This document shows positions 49,632-63,914 of a stretch of DNA of 64,000 nt, one piece after another; positions within the stretch are counted from its first letter, which is position 1, and each line of letters begins with the position of its first letter. The translations under genes and the position numbers were made by a program. This DNA is from Numida meleagris (lineage: Eukaryota > Chordata > Aves > Galliformes > Numididae). The stretch lies in NCBI RefSeq assembly GCF_002078875.1, contig NC_034421.1, positions 9,568,256-9,632,255 of the forward strand. Direction: 5' to 3'. Under the pieces are notes generated by a model. That model saw nothing but the letters and a program-made list of their open reading frames with translations, searched no databases and was not told the origin of the DNA.

Positions 49632-51610
49632 CTTAACATTTCATATTGAAAATGAAGTTTATCTTTCTCAGGTCACTTAAAGGTTTCATTTGCACGTTAA
49701 AGTTTCTATGTCATTAAACAGCTTTTCTGGTTCAGCTCAGATGGTGGTATGTTTTCCCTCTTAACAAGCTTTCTAGGGTTGTATTAAAAAACTCTGTGTT
49801 CTCCCTCCCTTAGCTTCTTTTAAAATCAAGTATGTACAATAAGACTGACTCCCTGTTGAGCTGGCTTAATCATTTGTTTTTCCATCTACAGAGAGTCCAT
49901 TCCCAAAGTAACTTCAAAGAGCCCTGCCTGAGTAAAAGCTTCCAGCTTTGGAGCAGCAAAGATTACAGAAATATGCTTATGCGATAGTTTGAAACCTCTG
50001 GCTATCTTGGTATGGAGGTTAGAGCTGAATATGTGCCTCTATTATTCTGTTACTATAACCCTTAAAGATTTATAACTGAAAATTGTACTGCTGTTCTTCT
50101 CTTGCCTTCTGTGGTGACCGTGCACAGTGCGATGCTGTGGGCGCACAATGTGGCAGCTAGAGGCTCTGGGGGAGCAGCAGTTCCACAAACTCCAGGCTTG
50201 GCATGAGTTGTCCGTAATGTACCTGCAGCAACACATTCAGAATGTTTGTTATATTTTATGCTTAATCCAGCCTGATCTGTGTAGGCTTTAATCCAAGGAA
50301 CCTCAAGTGGAGTGGCTCCTGGGAGAGTGGTTTCTTTCCTTGTTCACTTTTAAAATTTTCTATGCTGACATTTATAATCTACTAAAAATAACAACAACCC
50401 CCCTGGCCACTACAGAGGAATAGACTGAGATACATATTTTATGTCTAATGTATATGCCATCTTTTTGAGTACAGTAACAAATAGACAGCAGTTAAAATTG
50501 TCATCGGTGTGTTTGGGAGGATCTGCATCCTAAAGCTGCAGTGTAAGTAGTTGTCCTTATTTCTGTGCTCTGGAGACTGTGCTTTATGCATGATTCTCTA
50601 GCCCAATGGCTGTCATCTTCATTTTGGAGAGTAGTTGAGTTATTTTATTGTTTTTTAATTTTTGACAGAGCTCCTGTCTGAAAGTCAGCATGTATGGGAT
50701 TTGCCCCAAATTAATTTCCTGTGGAGAGAAGGGCTATGAGTTTGTTCTCAGTATAATGACTCTTGTGGATTATAGTATCTGTCAGTAGAAATGCACTGCT
50801 TTGATTTTAAGTGAAACTATTTCTAACTGTGGCCAAGATCTTGATTTTTGGCTTAATCGAATCCTTGCCACAAGCAAATCTAATTCTGGCATGCTATTTC
50901 AATCGCACAGACTTTCATTTCTGACTAAGGATTGGAAGGATTAACCCAGATTTTAGCAGTTCTCTCCATGACCGGGTGGATAGGATTAAAATCTCTGTGC
51001 TGCTCATTGTGGATGTTTATTTCAGTTTTTAAGCATTAGACTTATGTCTTCTGACCATGACTGGAAATTATAGAAGGTTTCTGAGAGTAAGAGCATGGCT
51101 AAAGGATGGCATGCTGAATTTGCTGGATGTCGCTGTGTTTCAATTTAAAAACAAATAAACAAACATGCTCAGCCTGTTTACAGGAATGCAATGTGTGGTT
51201 TATCATATTGCAGATTTTACAGTTCGTAGTAAGTTTATCAGCTTGGAGACATTGTAGAAGTAGATACTTTAGAGTCGAGAGGGGTAAAACAAAAATGGGA
51301 TTAAGTTTAATAGGACCAAATTGGAACATCTTGCTGAAGCACCAGTTGTATCCAACAAGCTTTTCTGTGCTGATGGGGGCCAGAATCTGACAGGATGTCC
51401 CTATATATTTTCTGTTACTGTTGCTGCTAGAGATGATTACTGTACAGGAAATGGGGAAGCTTCTAGAGTATTGTCTGCAATTACTCTCCCAAATTCTGAA
51501 AAACTCTGGCTAGTACTGTCTTGGTTTCAGAAATCTGTTACTTATGTGACTGAGGAATGGAGAGTCTCACCTGCTGGTGGAGGAAAGGTGAATTGGTTTT
51601 GTTCCTAGAC

Positions 51611-52250
51611 TCATAGAATCTTTTGAGTTAGAAGGGACCCATAATGGTCATCTAGTCCAACCCCCCTGCAATGAACAGGGACACCTACAGCTAGATCAGG
51701 TTGCTCAGAGCCTGGTCCAGCCTGACCTTGAGTGTCTCCAAGAAAGGGCATCCACCTCTCTGGGCAACCCATGCCAGTGCCTCACCACCCTTATTGTAAA
51801 AAAATAAAATAAAATATATATATATATATATATTCCTTATATGCAGTCTAAATCTTCCCTCATTTAGTTTAAACCATTTCCCTTTGTCTTCTCACAACAG
51901 ACCCTGCTAAAGAGTCTGTCCCCTTCTTTCTTATAGCTCCCCTTCTTGATACTGAAAGGCCGCTCTCAGGTCTCCCGGAATCCTTCTCCATGCTGAACAG
52001 CCCCATCTCTCTCAGCCTGTCTTCATAGAGGTGTTCCATCCCTTGGATCATTTCTGTGGCCCTCCTCTGGAGGCGCTTCAACAGGTCCGTGACTCTCCTG
52101 TACTCACTCTGCATCTGGATGCAGTATTCCACGTGAGGTCTCACCAGTGCAGAGCAGAGGGGCAGGATCACCTCCCTCGACCTGCTGGCCATGATTCTTT
52201 GGATGCAGCCCAGGATACGGTTGGCTTTCTGGGCTGTGAGGGTACATGAC
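51611..52250 (-). mobile_element. CR1 LINE fragment, longest in the window, with part of the RT ORF
   Basis: It starts at left with TCATAGAATCTTTTGAGTT (the CR1 3' end in reverse complement) and runs about 640 bases into the end of ORF2. On the minus strand the frame reads NRILGCIQRIMASRSREVIL, then PLCSALVRPHVEYC, RRATEMIQGMEHLYEDRLRE and MGLFSMEKD, the C-terminal part of the CR1 reverse transcriptase past the palm domain. It is truncated at its 5' end near 52250. An A-rich piece of the 3' UTR has grown into an AT microsatellite (51814-51832). Confidence 0.95.
51814..51832. repeat. (TA)n microsatellite inside a CR1
   Basis: About nine TA units follow AAAATAAAATAAAA at the point where related CR1 copies read GTAAAAA followed by a CTTCCTTAT word. 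The microsatellite appears to have arisen from this A-rich spot within the element. Confidence 0.95.
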
Positions 52251-54192
52251 TCTAGTAAAAATGAGCCTGAGGGAGGAATATGATAGCAGGAGGCAGGATG
52301 AGGAAAAGCTGTTTGAACAACATCAAATAAATTGATGTGAGGACTAAAACTAAGGTGGGCATGATTTAGGTGGGAAATTGAAGGTAGTAAACAGTAGTTG
52401 GAAGGGAAATAAAGACGCTCAGGGAATAATAATGAACCAGCTACTGTTATGATGGCAACAGGTAAATGACCAAAGAAGGAAAAGGACTTGTGGCATGAAG
52501 TTCTTTCCAATCCTACATTTTTATTCACTTCTATAGGAAGATAGAGATAACTATACAGTACAGTTATGGAATTATCTCTAAATCTAGCTAGGCATATAAA
52601 AATGCCAGATTTGGTGAAGATAAAGCATGCTGAGTAGAATTCTAATGTGTAACTGTTCCTAAAGTTAAGGTCCGTGCTGATCAGCTTTGGAAAGAGAAGT
52701 AGGCCTTGGGATCCTTATAAGAACACAACAGTGTTGCAAAACTTCTAAAACCTCAGCTCCTAGAAAGTGATGTACTTATTTCCTGAGGAAATGTTAATTT
52801 TACTTTTTTAAAGTAAGAGAATTTTTGACTTTTGCTTGGGTATTTCTGCCTTTTTGTACTTCATTCTTTTCTTGTGCCTCAGGCAGGCACAGAATTCTCA
52901 AGGGAAAAGTGATGAAGACAATCTCTCGACTTGAAATAACAGAACTGTTTGCTGCATGTCATCCTGTCTTATTAGGGAAAAAGCATACCTGTTAACAGCC
53001 ATGGAGTGGTGTGGTTAGAAGGCTGCAGTATTCAGGGAAGTGAAAACTTTATGAGTTGTGTGGTCTAATCTCGCTGTAATCTGCACATGAGGATGGCTGC
53101 ATGTCAGAAATGCAAAGCTAGGTATGCTGTGGTTTAGATTACATAAATTTGTGGGCAGTCTGGGGTGCAGTTGCAGCTGAACGCCTAAAACACAGTGTTT
53201 TTTTTTAATGGCTGTACTGTAAGTTCATGCCTGTTCTGTGGACTGAAGACAGAAGTGAGTAAGCATGAAATAAATCTGGCCATTTGCTTGATGGGAGTGG
53301 CCTTCTTTTGCTTTGGAGAACCAAACCAGTAGCACCCTGCTTGCATGAATATCTTCCACAGGATGTTTTTAATTTTAGTCTGTGTTACATAGGCCAAGAA
53401 GCAGCTGCCTTGGGCACCGAGAACCGACTTGCTGAAAATGCTGGCTCTCTCAAAAGTTTGGTTTACAGAACAAAATCCCATTAATTCTTGCTTGTGCTCC
53501 AGAGAAAGGGTTTCTAGGGAGTGCCATCACAGAAAGGGAAAATGTAATGTGCCATGAGCTAATACTTGTATAGTGACTTGGCTAAGAGAGATGATGATAG
53601 CAAGACTGTTGCATGTAACCATGTCGAGGAAGCAGAAACTGCTGTAATAAGTAGGCATTAACTCGCTCCTGAGCGTACCTCGGGCAAACAAGTTCCCTCC
53701 AGGTGGAAATCTGGCCCTGAGGCGTAGAACGGGTTGCTGCAGGGTGAGCTCCTGCAGCGCAGTGTGTGGCGGCCTGCTGTGCTGGGCCCCAGGGCCGTCA
53801 TTTGCCCTGTAGCACAGGGAAATGCAGGAGTTCCCACTGCTGTTTGGGGTTGACTGGAACTGAGAGACTTTGAAAGGGTCAGTAAGATGCTACCAACATA
53901 GCTTTAAACTTTGGAAATCTCTCCTGGCTGTTTCCCCCAGGCTAGTGCTTGCCCTCACAGCTGCCTGAGGAACTGAGGATTTCAGGCGCTTCCTCACAGA
54001 GCTTGCACTGTTGTCAGCTGAGAGGGGTTCCTCAGAGATACCATGCTTGGCCTCCTGTCTTGTTGAGCAACTGCAAGTGAGTGTTACGATCACTGAGAGT
54101 TTGATTTTATTATTGAATAGACCTGAATAAGGCTAGAGAAGGTAGTGTGTTTCACAATCCATAAATTCTGTGCAGACTCAAGCAGGGTCAGA

Positions 54193-54227
54193 ATGTATTC
54201 TCTGCACCCAAGATGTATTCTCTGCAC
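54193..54227 (+). repeat. Short tandem duplication, 20-base period
   Basis: ATGTATTCTCTGCAC occurs twice, at 54193-54207 and 54213-54227. It is a local duplication of unknown meaning. Confidence 0.9.
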
Positions 54228-55134
54228 ACTGGCTCTGCTCCAAATGCAGGGCATGACAATACATACAGAGCAGAACATTAGTGAGGGAAGACTATTAAAA
54301 CATTAGTTATGCTGCGCTATTTGTATGCCATTCTGTGCAGCGATGCTTAAAGAACTGAAATGGTGTCCTTGCAGGAATGGAATTTTCTTCCTAAAATACT
54401 TTTATGAAACAGTCTAAATCCTTACTGATAATTTAGTGCCGGAGAGCAAGGCTGAAGTGATGTGCTAATGAATGCTACATATGGTCTGCAACACATGGGT
54501 AGTACTGTTTATAAATAAGTTTTTGCTCTAGAAATGACTGAACAGCAAATTGGATAAAATTCCATTCCAAAGTGACCAAGCTTGCTTCTTCCCTGAAGCA
54601 ATTCAGGCTTCTTCCAGACTTCATTAATACCAGAATTATCATAATTTGTATGTCTGTTACAGCTGTTTCATTTTCAGGGACCTGCAGCAGCCAATTATTT
54701 TGTGATAAAGTGCTTATTAAGGAGAATATGTGGCCAAGTGGAAAGAAAAGGCCCAGGCAGGTGGGAAAGTGCTTTGGAAAGTCTTTTAAGGCTCACCTAG
54801 TTGTGCTTTTAGGACAGAAGAAAAATATAGTTCTGTAAGTGTCTTCTTAGTGGTTTTGTTGTTTGTGCTAAGATGCTCGCTTTTTTGCAGCGGAGGTAAG
54901 AGGAGTGGATTTGAAGGTGTAAAATATAGAATGCACCTCGTTTTGAAGAAGAAATTAGAAGTACGCTTTGTTTGTACTCACATTGTTAGAATAAGGCAAT
55001 ATGAAGAGCTGGAAAATGTTGGTGTAGTTTGGTGGAATCCTTTTGCGGGCACAAGTTCATGGATTTCTTTTTGAAGGAGATGGCTTAATCTTTGAATTAG
55101 CAAAGCCAGCGTTTATTATATATAATAATATTAT

Positions 55135-55163
55135 ATAAATGCTATAATATTTATAGCATTTAT
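55135..55163. repeat. Perfect 13-base inverted repeat with 3-base loop
   Basis: Left arm ATAAATGCTATAA and right arm TTATAGCATTTAT are exact reverse complements around a TAT centre, next to an AT-rich TATATAATAATATTATAT stretch. It can form a cruciform or RNA hairpin of low stability. Confidence 0.9.
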
Positions 55164-57387
55164 TTTCACTAACTTAGTGGAAGAGAATGAGCACAGACGA
55201 TGAAATAAAGCTGCCTTGCCAATGCAGGCAAAACTTCTGGAACCATCTCTGTATGCACCAAGGAACCTCTTCCTCTGCACACCCAGGGCTGTCTTGCCTT
55301 TCTTCCCTACTGCAGGACAGTTGGTATCTTCCTGTATGGGACAGCTTTGTTACAGCAGTTCCTGCCCCCCAGCTACTTTGTGAGTAGTTTTCTTCATAAA
55401 TGTAGCTCTAATGGTGTGGTAGCAATTACTTGTGTAATGTTGTAGTTCCTCTGATTCTTATAAACACGATGTTGGGAATGTTTTCATCATTTTACTGACT
55501 TTTCTTTCTTTTCTTTTTCTCATTTATCAATTGTGGTTTAGGGTTTTTGAGGTGATGCCCATCTGCTTTCAGCTTTATTTTCTTCATCTCAGGTCTTGAG
55601 CCTTGATTCTCCCCTCTCCCCCACACTGTTTCTTCTTTAGACTGATGCCTGCTGCTGACAGAGGGGAGCTTTAGAAAGGGATTTTGAGTTTGTCGTCTTT
55701 TACATTCTCTCTCTCCTTTGCTGCTTCTGATCTAACGTGACTGGTACACAGAAGCCCTCAGGGCCTTAGTTGAGTTGCCTGTGGTCAGCTTGAGCTAAAA
55801 CTGAGAGTTGGCCTCCTGCCTCAGTTTCATTGGAAATGTCTCTGAATGTCAGCTGTGCTTTGTGCTGTACTTTGGGGTAGCAAACTTAGAGGATTCACTA
55901 CATGCTCTTTCCAAAGTGAAGTCTGACATGCTACCAAGAGAACAAAACTTGAAGAAACATTTAGCAAGTCAGCAGATTAATGGTCTAGTCTGTCTTGTTC
56001 AGTGGCAGTTCTGAAAAACAAAAACCTGTGGCATTTCTAGTTTCTGATTTTAGTCAAAGTAAAACATGCACTCAAAATGGCACCCAGATTTTCAAGCAAC
56101 CATTTACAGGGTAATTGTTTAGGTTGATACTTAAATACATGAATGCACATGCAAGAAAATTTTTACTCTTCAGAAGACTCGAGTGCAATAGGAATGCAGA
56201 TATTAGTGGGCAAATAATCCGTACGTTGCTCACATAAGAATGAATTGCCCTCCGAGAAGTTGTCTTCTGCAGATATATTTATATTATTTTGTATGTAAGA
56301 TGTGATTAGTCAGTCCTTGTAAGTCACAAGTTTGCTCAAAAATTGTTGTTGCTAATGAAGAGGGATTTCTATGATGTGGAAGGAATTTGGAAGGTTGCAG
56401 CCATGACTCCTTGTGGTGGCAAGATCTTCTACTGGCACCTTGTCCAAGTGGTAAGTCTCTGATTTCCTAAACTTCACATCTGGTTTAGGAATACCAGCAG
56501 TTTTGATAGTTTCAGACAGGTTGCTGGACCATGCTGTAGTGTTAGTTTATTCCGTGTACTTTTTTGCTCAGAATTTTGATGCTTTTATAAAATTTTGGGG
56601 TTGAAGTGGTAGACAGTAGTGACGATGCAGATTTGGAGGAAGCGACTAACCTAAGCATTATGATAGAATGAAGCACAGGACCCTATTATTCATGCGGTCA
56701 GAAAGGTACTTTCTGCCAATTGCAAGAGCTTCAATCTTCATTAGGAAAAAAAAAACAGAATCACTAACCCAACATATTCTCCTACTCTGGCACTGTTGTA
56801 AACTTATGCATGTTGTGCAGGCTGATCTAGTGAGCACAGCAGCCTATTGACGTCAGCAGGTTTATGAAAACCTTTCTTTTTTTCCCCCCTCTCCCCTCTG
56901 GAATTTATAATATCTGCCATGTTGATTGATTTCCACTGGTCTGTTTCTCTTTGGGAGCTGCCTCACTGAAGTATTGAGTGATGAAGATTCCTACTGCTAC
57001 AGACAGAGCATCAAGTAAATAAGCTGGAAATCCCAACTGAGAACAACTGCCCTAATACGATACTGGGTATGAACACTAATTTTGCATTACCGGGTATTTC
57101 CAGTAGACAGTTAATCCATTAGCTGTTAATAGTCATTGCTCTTGTCAGGTAACCTGACTTTCATGTCTGAGTAATTCATCATGTCAATGCATATCTAAGA
57201 GATAATGTATGGGTAATGAAATGCTTCTCTTCTGTAACGTTGATTGGGCCTTTCTTTGTGAACAATAGCGCTTGATTCCTGGAAAGATGAAACAAGGAAT
57301 AAACTGAACTGCTGTTTATTTCTCCTTAGCTTATCTTAGGATTTGTGTGGTTGTGTGGCATTGAGAAGAAGCCTAGAATATGGTGGG

Positions 57388-57424
57388 TTTTTTTTGTTGT
57401 TGTTGGTTTTTTTTTTGTTTTTTT
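57388..57424. repeat. T-rich low-complexity tract with TTG units
   Basis: T runs interrupted by TTGTTGTTGTTGG form about 37 bases of low complexity. Confidence 0.9.
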
Positions 57425-60400
57425 CCCCACTGAGGCACATCTTTCTAGGGTAGATCAGTCTAGTTAGAGGTGCATGCTGAAATGTGTTGAAATGTTATGC
57501 CAGTATTGATGTTATAAACAAGTGCTAGAATGTTCTTCTCTATAAATACTCATGTACCATTGTGAATCTGCTGCAAGTTAAATTGCAGATATGCGTGCCA
57601 TATATACAAAGCTGGATAGCACATGGAGTCTTGAATGATGTTTTCCATTTAAAGTACGTATTCCTCTCAACTTGTGCTTATCTCTGTACCACTGGCCTGT
57701 GAAAGACTAGAAGAAAAGAAAACCTCTTTACTGATCTTGAGGTATTACTGCATAATGCCATAATTTGCTTGTTTTGGAAAAGTTCAGAACATCATGTGTG
57801 ATAGTAGTTAACATTAATCAGAAAACTTTACCTATTAATCACTCTCTGTTTTTATTCTGTGCATTTTGAGGAGGGTAGGCCCAGCACAGGAGAACCCCTG
57901 GCGCAAAACAGTCTGAGGAAGAAGGCTTAACAAACTGAAGTTGAATGATGCAATGGTGGATGTCTGCAAAAGTAAAAAGTGAGCACAGTGGCTTGTGCCG
58001 TGGCCATGTCTTTGGAGGAGACAATTTGTGTCCAGTATGTGGATGCTATCAGAGCATGTCTGCAAAAGACAGACAAAATGAGTGTTTTGCCTAAAGTGGC
58101 AATGTGTAAAATAAGTCATGCAGCAAGTATGCTATCGAATGAAATGGTGTTAATCCAGGAACGGATAGCTTGTTGCTTCTTTTTGTTATGCCTTTCCTCT
58201 AGACTTGCAAATCACAGTTAATGATAGTGATAGTAGTTCAAACTATAAAATCAGAATCTGGATTGGTAATATTGGCAAGACTCTGGACAATGTTTGGTTA
58301 CACAGGAAAAACAGATGTATGAGGTATTGTCATCAGTAGAGAAAAACACTGACATCATCTGCACAAATGCATTTTCTGCTAATCACGTGATTAATAAGTG
58401 TTATAATTACTAAGATGAATGTCCTTTATATAGGTTGTGCATTTAAATCCATTGAACTTAGCTGCACAGTCTATGTGAATGCAAGATAAGCGCTGCTTGC
58501 CATTTTAAAGGTGTTTTCCCGAATCTCAAGTTAAAAGAAGGCAAAAATGGACTGCATCTGCATAAAGGAGCAGTAGATCACCATGTACCATAGAAGTGTC
58601 TAAGCACAGTGCTAAACTGACGTGTCCTGTTTGTGTGCTGTGACAAGTAGTTCAGTGCTACAAAAGATCCTTCTTGCCCAGGACACCACTGAAGCAGTAG
58701 TTACAATTTACTGCTGCTCTCTGGGAAGTTGGAATCTTTCTTTCATTAAAAGAAAGAGGAACAGCGCTCTGTTTAAAGATAACTGCTAGCTTGCCTCCTT
58801 TAAATTGTGAATAATGTCAGGACCCCATGTTGGCATGCACTACTGTGTAGTTTTCAGGAAAGTCCAAATAAAAGCTGTAATTCTCCCTGGCACTTCAGGG
58901 GTGTAATGAAGGTGTCTGTTTGGCAGCATGTCAGTGAAACAATTAGGTTTAGTGCGAAGGATTCCTTCTTGGCAGAGCTGTCAGTCAAAGTACAAGTGGA
59001 GGGTGAGAACTGACTATCCAGCCTTGTGAGCCTCTGGGTAGCGATTCCAAGCCTTTGCCAGCTAGCATAGGTGGTGCATGACTCTTATCCGAATATTTCT
59101 GGATTTATGACTTGTGTGTTGACAAATGAGATTGAACACTTGAAAATTAGACAGAGTGCAGTCTTTAAGATGAGGCAGAATGTCAGACAGTGTGCTGTTC
59201 ATGGTTTGTAACAAGCTGGGCTGTGGCTAGATCTAGGGGAAGACTTCTCAGATGACTTATGAAAGATATGTTTTAGGGAGAGATCTGAAACACAGAACAG
59301 GCTTTGGGTTTGCATGTGCACAATGGCATGATGATTCCTATGCTTTGTGTAAGCTGAAGATAACAGAAGCACTTGACGTTTGTCTGCAGGTCCCTAATTA
59401 ATTGTAGGGAACATAACAAATGTTCAAATAATAAACACATACTTGAATGCTTCCTTGAATACATGTCTAGAAACAAAAACAGTGGCCAGTGGTTATTTTG
59501 TTTTTATAGTAGAGTGTTCTTAGCGAGGTATTTATAAACACAGCAGCATTTTCTTTCTTTTAACTTTCATTTCAGGTGATTCAGATCAGTGACATGTCAA
59601 AAGAGCATGTTACAGCTACATTCATGGTGACAGTTCCTTCAGAGTGACTGCCTTATTTTAACAAAGAAAGCAGGCAGGAATTGTCTGTTTGGAACTTGCC
59701 TCACAGGGTACAGCTGTGCACAAGCTGCTGCTTTATACTTGGGGTGTGTTTCTTGAAATCCAGCAACTTTTGCTGCTTTAATTACTTGACATATGTAACA
59801 AAAAAAAGATGATGATAACGCTCCTAATTTAACTTGTAAAGTATATGTGAGACTACCCTCCTCCTATTTTGTGCGTGGGAGATAGCTTTTCAGATAGGAT
59901 GTATAGAACAGGGCATGGAAGTGTGGGATGATTGTTTCTCCTTTTCATGTTAGAGTTACTTTTCTGAAAATACTTCTTTTGCATTTCTTGTTGCAGCATT
60001 AGAAGTTCCCATTTCCCCTGCAGTATGGAAAGCCTCAGGGCTCTGCACTCCACTAGAGTTCTCTGCCAAAAGGTGCTTCAAAGTGCTGAAAATCTAGCTC
60101 TTGCTTCCTGGCAGTTAGATTCTACCTTCATCCCCGACTCCAGAATTTTTATGTGCTGTCAGTCTGGGTTGTGCCGTACCTCCAAGTCATTCTGTGAGGC
60201 TGCACCTGAGAGAGCTGTTTGTGCAAGTTCATTATCTCTTCCCACTCTCCTGTGAGTGACTCACAATGTCATGTTTTCACCTCTTGTCCCTCCTGCCAGG
60301 AGTTTGCAGTGAGCACTCTCAGGTGGAGATCTGCAGCAGCACCTCAAAAATTAAAGCTGATCATTACGACTATGTAAATATTTGGTTTAAACTTCAGAGT

Positions 60401-63400
60401 CACAAATCTGTGATATAACGTGCAGCTTCATTTACCTGTGGCTTGTAGAATATCTAGCTGTTGGCTCAGACAGATTTTATTAAAGAGGTTGTGTATCCTT
60501 TAGATGCAGTAGCACCAGGAAAGGGAGACTTTTGATTGTAGCTTTTTCTCATTTTTGGAGCAAGTTGTCTAAAGGAGCAGAATTTCTCCAGGCCATGTTT
60601 TTCTGTTAAGATATGTAAATGAGTCTTGCTTTTTCTCCTATGCAGCTATCCTGGAGATAAGCTGTATTTGTTCTGTGGCAAGTGTAGTGTTTCACTTTTA
60701 ATGTGGCTGTATTTTATGGTGGCAAGCCAGTGTTCCCACCACTGTCTGCCCTGTTTCCAGCATGTGGTTAAGTGCCAGCATTAAGTAAGCATGCTATTGC
60801 ACGCAGTCAAGGCTGCCTGAACAGAAGGAGACTCTTTATAATGCACACCATTGCCTTTACAGGAACGTTCAGGATTTTGGGCAGTATACTGAGGTGTACT
60901 AAGGGGACAGAGCAGATTTCTGAAAGCAAGCAACTTTCTGCATTTCCGTGTGCATTCATAAACTACTGCGCTCAACTTCATGTGCTGAGCACAGGAATTA
61001 CATGAAGCTAAAATCTGTGTTGTAGGACTGATGTTCACTGGAACAGCCAGTGGGTTCTTTGGAAACATGGCTCGAGCCTCTTCAGAATGAAACACATCCA
61101 AACTGAAACAAAATCATGTGTTGCTGATTGCTCTTAAGCACCTACATCTTTTCGACTTCACACTGATGAAGAAAGCTGAAGTTGGCGAATTCAGCGCTCA
61201 TTTAAATTCTTGCTTGAAATGATGTATTTTGCCTGTTTTAGCAAGTAAACTTAATCAGATTTAATGAATTTCTATTTGTAATGCTTTAGTTCAGAGAAAA
61301 TATTTTTGATTTAACAAGAACTTTTTTTTACACAGATTTCAGTTAGATCCTGTACATTTAAGCAATTGAAATGCAAATAGAGACTGTGGGAAACTAAGAA
61401 AGTTTAAATATTACAGATCAATTTTAGGTTTATTTTAAAATAAGAGTTTTTATGGATGTGAAAAATGGATGCTACTTTATAATTGTTAGAATTTCACACT
61501 TCACCTCACATAAACCTTGTTGGTATGAATAAATCCTATTTATTTGATGTTCCTCATAGCTTTGGTTTTCATTGTGCCATAATTATTTATGTTCATGCAT
61601 AACTCAGTACTGAGGAAATGAGTGAAGCTGGAGTCTGCATCAGTCATCTGGGAAATGAGGTAAGCTGTAGGACAAGCACAGGAGTTGAGTGTATTTGTAG
61701 AATGATCTGTAGTGATTGGAAGCTACAATTTAGATGAGAACTGCACTTCCTAATGATCCCTCTGAGATGAGCAGTTTTGATTAACTGATCTTCTGAATAT
61801 TCAGGAAGATGTTACTACATCATTTTACGACTGCTTGATATATTTAAGGATGGCTTAATTGGTATGATGCTAGCCATAAAAATCCTTAAAGACATTGGAA
61901 TCTGGGTCTTGGGTTCAATATTTTTGTGGGCGAGAATGGATTTCTCATACAGAAGAGTTATCTTAGCAAGGTCTGTTTTGAATTCTTTTGTATACTGAAG
62001 TGAACAAAAGAAAGCTTCTGGTTTATTCCAATGAGGACCCATTTGACAGATCTTACAGTTAATTCCTTCATAAAATGCTTGAGAGCTTGCAGGCATCTGA
62101 ACACGGTATCACAGGAGTGCTACATCTGTGGATTCTGCTTCTTTCTAAAGATGATGACTGAGCAGCCATCAGTTCTCTCCTGAAGCTTCAGCTGTTGCCT
62201 GTAGGAGGCTGCAGCTTCAGGGGCTGCCAGAACTGCTTGCCTCATGGGAAAACATGGAAGTACTATCCAGAAGGAACATCTGACACAGTCTGTGTGAAGC
62301 TGTTGCTGCTGCAGCAGTAGCTGCTGTGCAGTCCTAGGAGCTGCTCGCACAGCTGATCTGGTAAGTGCGTCTGGTGCTGATGTGTGTGGAAAACATCAAA
62401 ACTCACCTCCAGGTGTGGGGCCTGGACCGGTACTGGGAATGGACATCATGCTTTGAGGAGTAGTGCACCAGTCCTCCCCAATCTGAAAGCGTGAGCTGGA
62501 GCAGGACCAGGGCCTATACCTGCTGCATTTACTCCTTTAGAAAACACTCTTGCTCTTATCTAAAACTGTGATTCATAACTTTCATCAGATCCATACCCGT
62601 GGTGTTTGGTATTTTCTTGTGTGGGAGTGCGCAAATAACCTTGGGAGGAATGACAGAGGTTTATCATTTCTTTCTGTTATGAGGACTGCAGAAAGAGAAG
62701 ACAGTTGTAATTGTGCTAGCACTTACAACAGCTGTTTTTTTTTTGCAAGCTATGGCCAGTAAAGTGCCCCTGTGTTATATATGGCAGTCTATGGGCTGTG
62801 ACATGATGATGCACTCCCTTGTGTTATCAGTTGTTCTAGGTCAGCATTGACGTGCATTGGATTTCAGCATCTGTGAATGTCAGTCTGCCACATCATTAAT
62901 GTTTGGCTTTATTTTTAGTTTTTCTAGTCGAGTAAACTTAGAATTTTTGGAGGTGCTATGGACTTTGAATGCCCGCGAGGCAGAAGTTCAGCAGATGCAA
63001 CCTTGTGCCTCACCACTGAAGTCAGCCTTCCTTGACATTGTCACGCAACTATCAAATGTTTCTGCTCATGATTTGTTTCTGAGGAATATTCTTTTCTCTT
63101 AACTAAGATCATGAATGCAGTTCCCATAGGCTACTGCATGCAGAGCACATGTCTACATCTCATTGATGGGGATACTAAATAATAACAGCGTTACTGAATG
63201 GTGCCTGAAGACACAGGGCTGTTGTTGAGAAAGAGTTAATTAGCTGAGTATGCTGATTACTGTTCAGTTGCTGGGATGTTTGCCAGCTCTGGCCATGGAT
63301 TCAAACAAAAGGAAAGGTCAGCTGCATACATGCCCTGTAAATCACCAGTACCGTGAGTCCAAGCTGGGCTCTCTCAGTAAGCTACCAAACATTGGATGCT

Positions 63401-63914
63401 CCAGTGTTATTTCAGTAGTGTTTCCTGCCATGCGTGCTTGGCTGTACAGCACTGGCTTAAAGTTCTCTGGCAGCCATGCAAGGAGTAGAGCGCTTTGCTT
63501 TGCAAAGTTGGCAGATGAGACAGCCTGAAGAGAGCTGCAGGGGCTGGAGCAGGGAGGAGAAAGCTCCTTGCAAGGTTTTGGGATGGTTGCAGGGGCCTAG
63601 ACAACGGAGTAGAAGAAAGAAGCACCTCTAGGAATTGGAACTGAGACTTGTTTTGGAGTGGGTGACAGAGGGTGATTACCAAGGTTGCTGTGTGTGAGGA
63701 GAGTTGTTTGAGACAGGCTAGGTAGTGGAGTTAATGTGTATACATGTTGAAGGGAGTGGGATGTGTAAAGAGAGGTTGAATGAAATTGCTTGTGTAAAAT
63801 AAGGAAGGCCCAATCTAAAAAGTTAACGAACTTTTGTGCTACTAAACAGATGCTTTTCTTCTGCTTTTCTCCTTATGTCTCCATTCAGATCCATTGCAGC
63901 TCATGCCTGGAGTC

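Noticed and set aside
62291..62330. GCTGTTGCTGCTGCAGCAG run, a possible CAG/CTG repeat
   Set aside because: Only a few interrupted units; too short to count as a triplet repeat.
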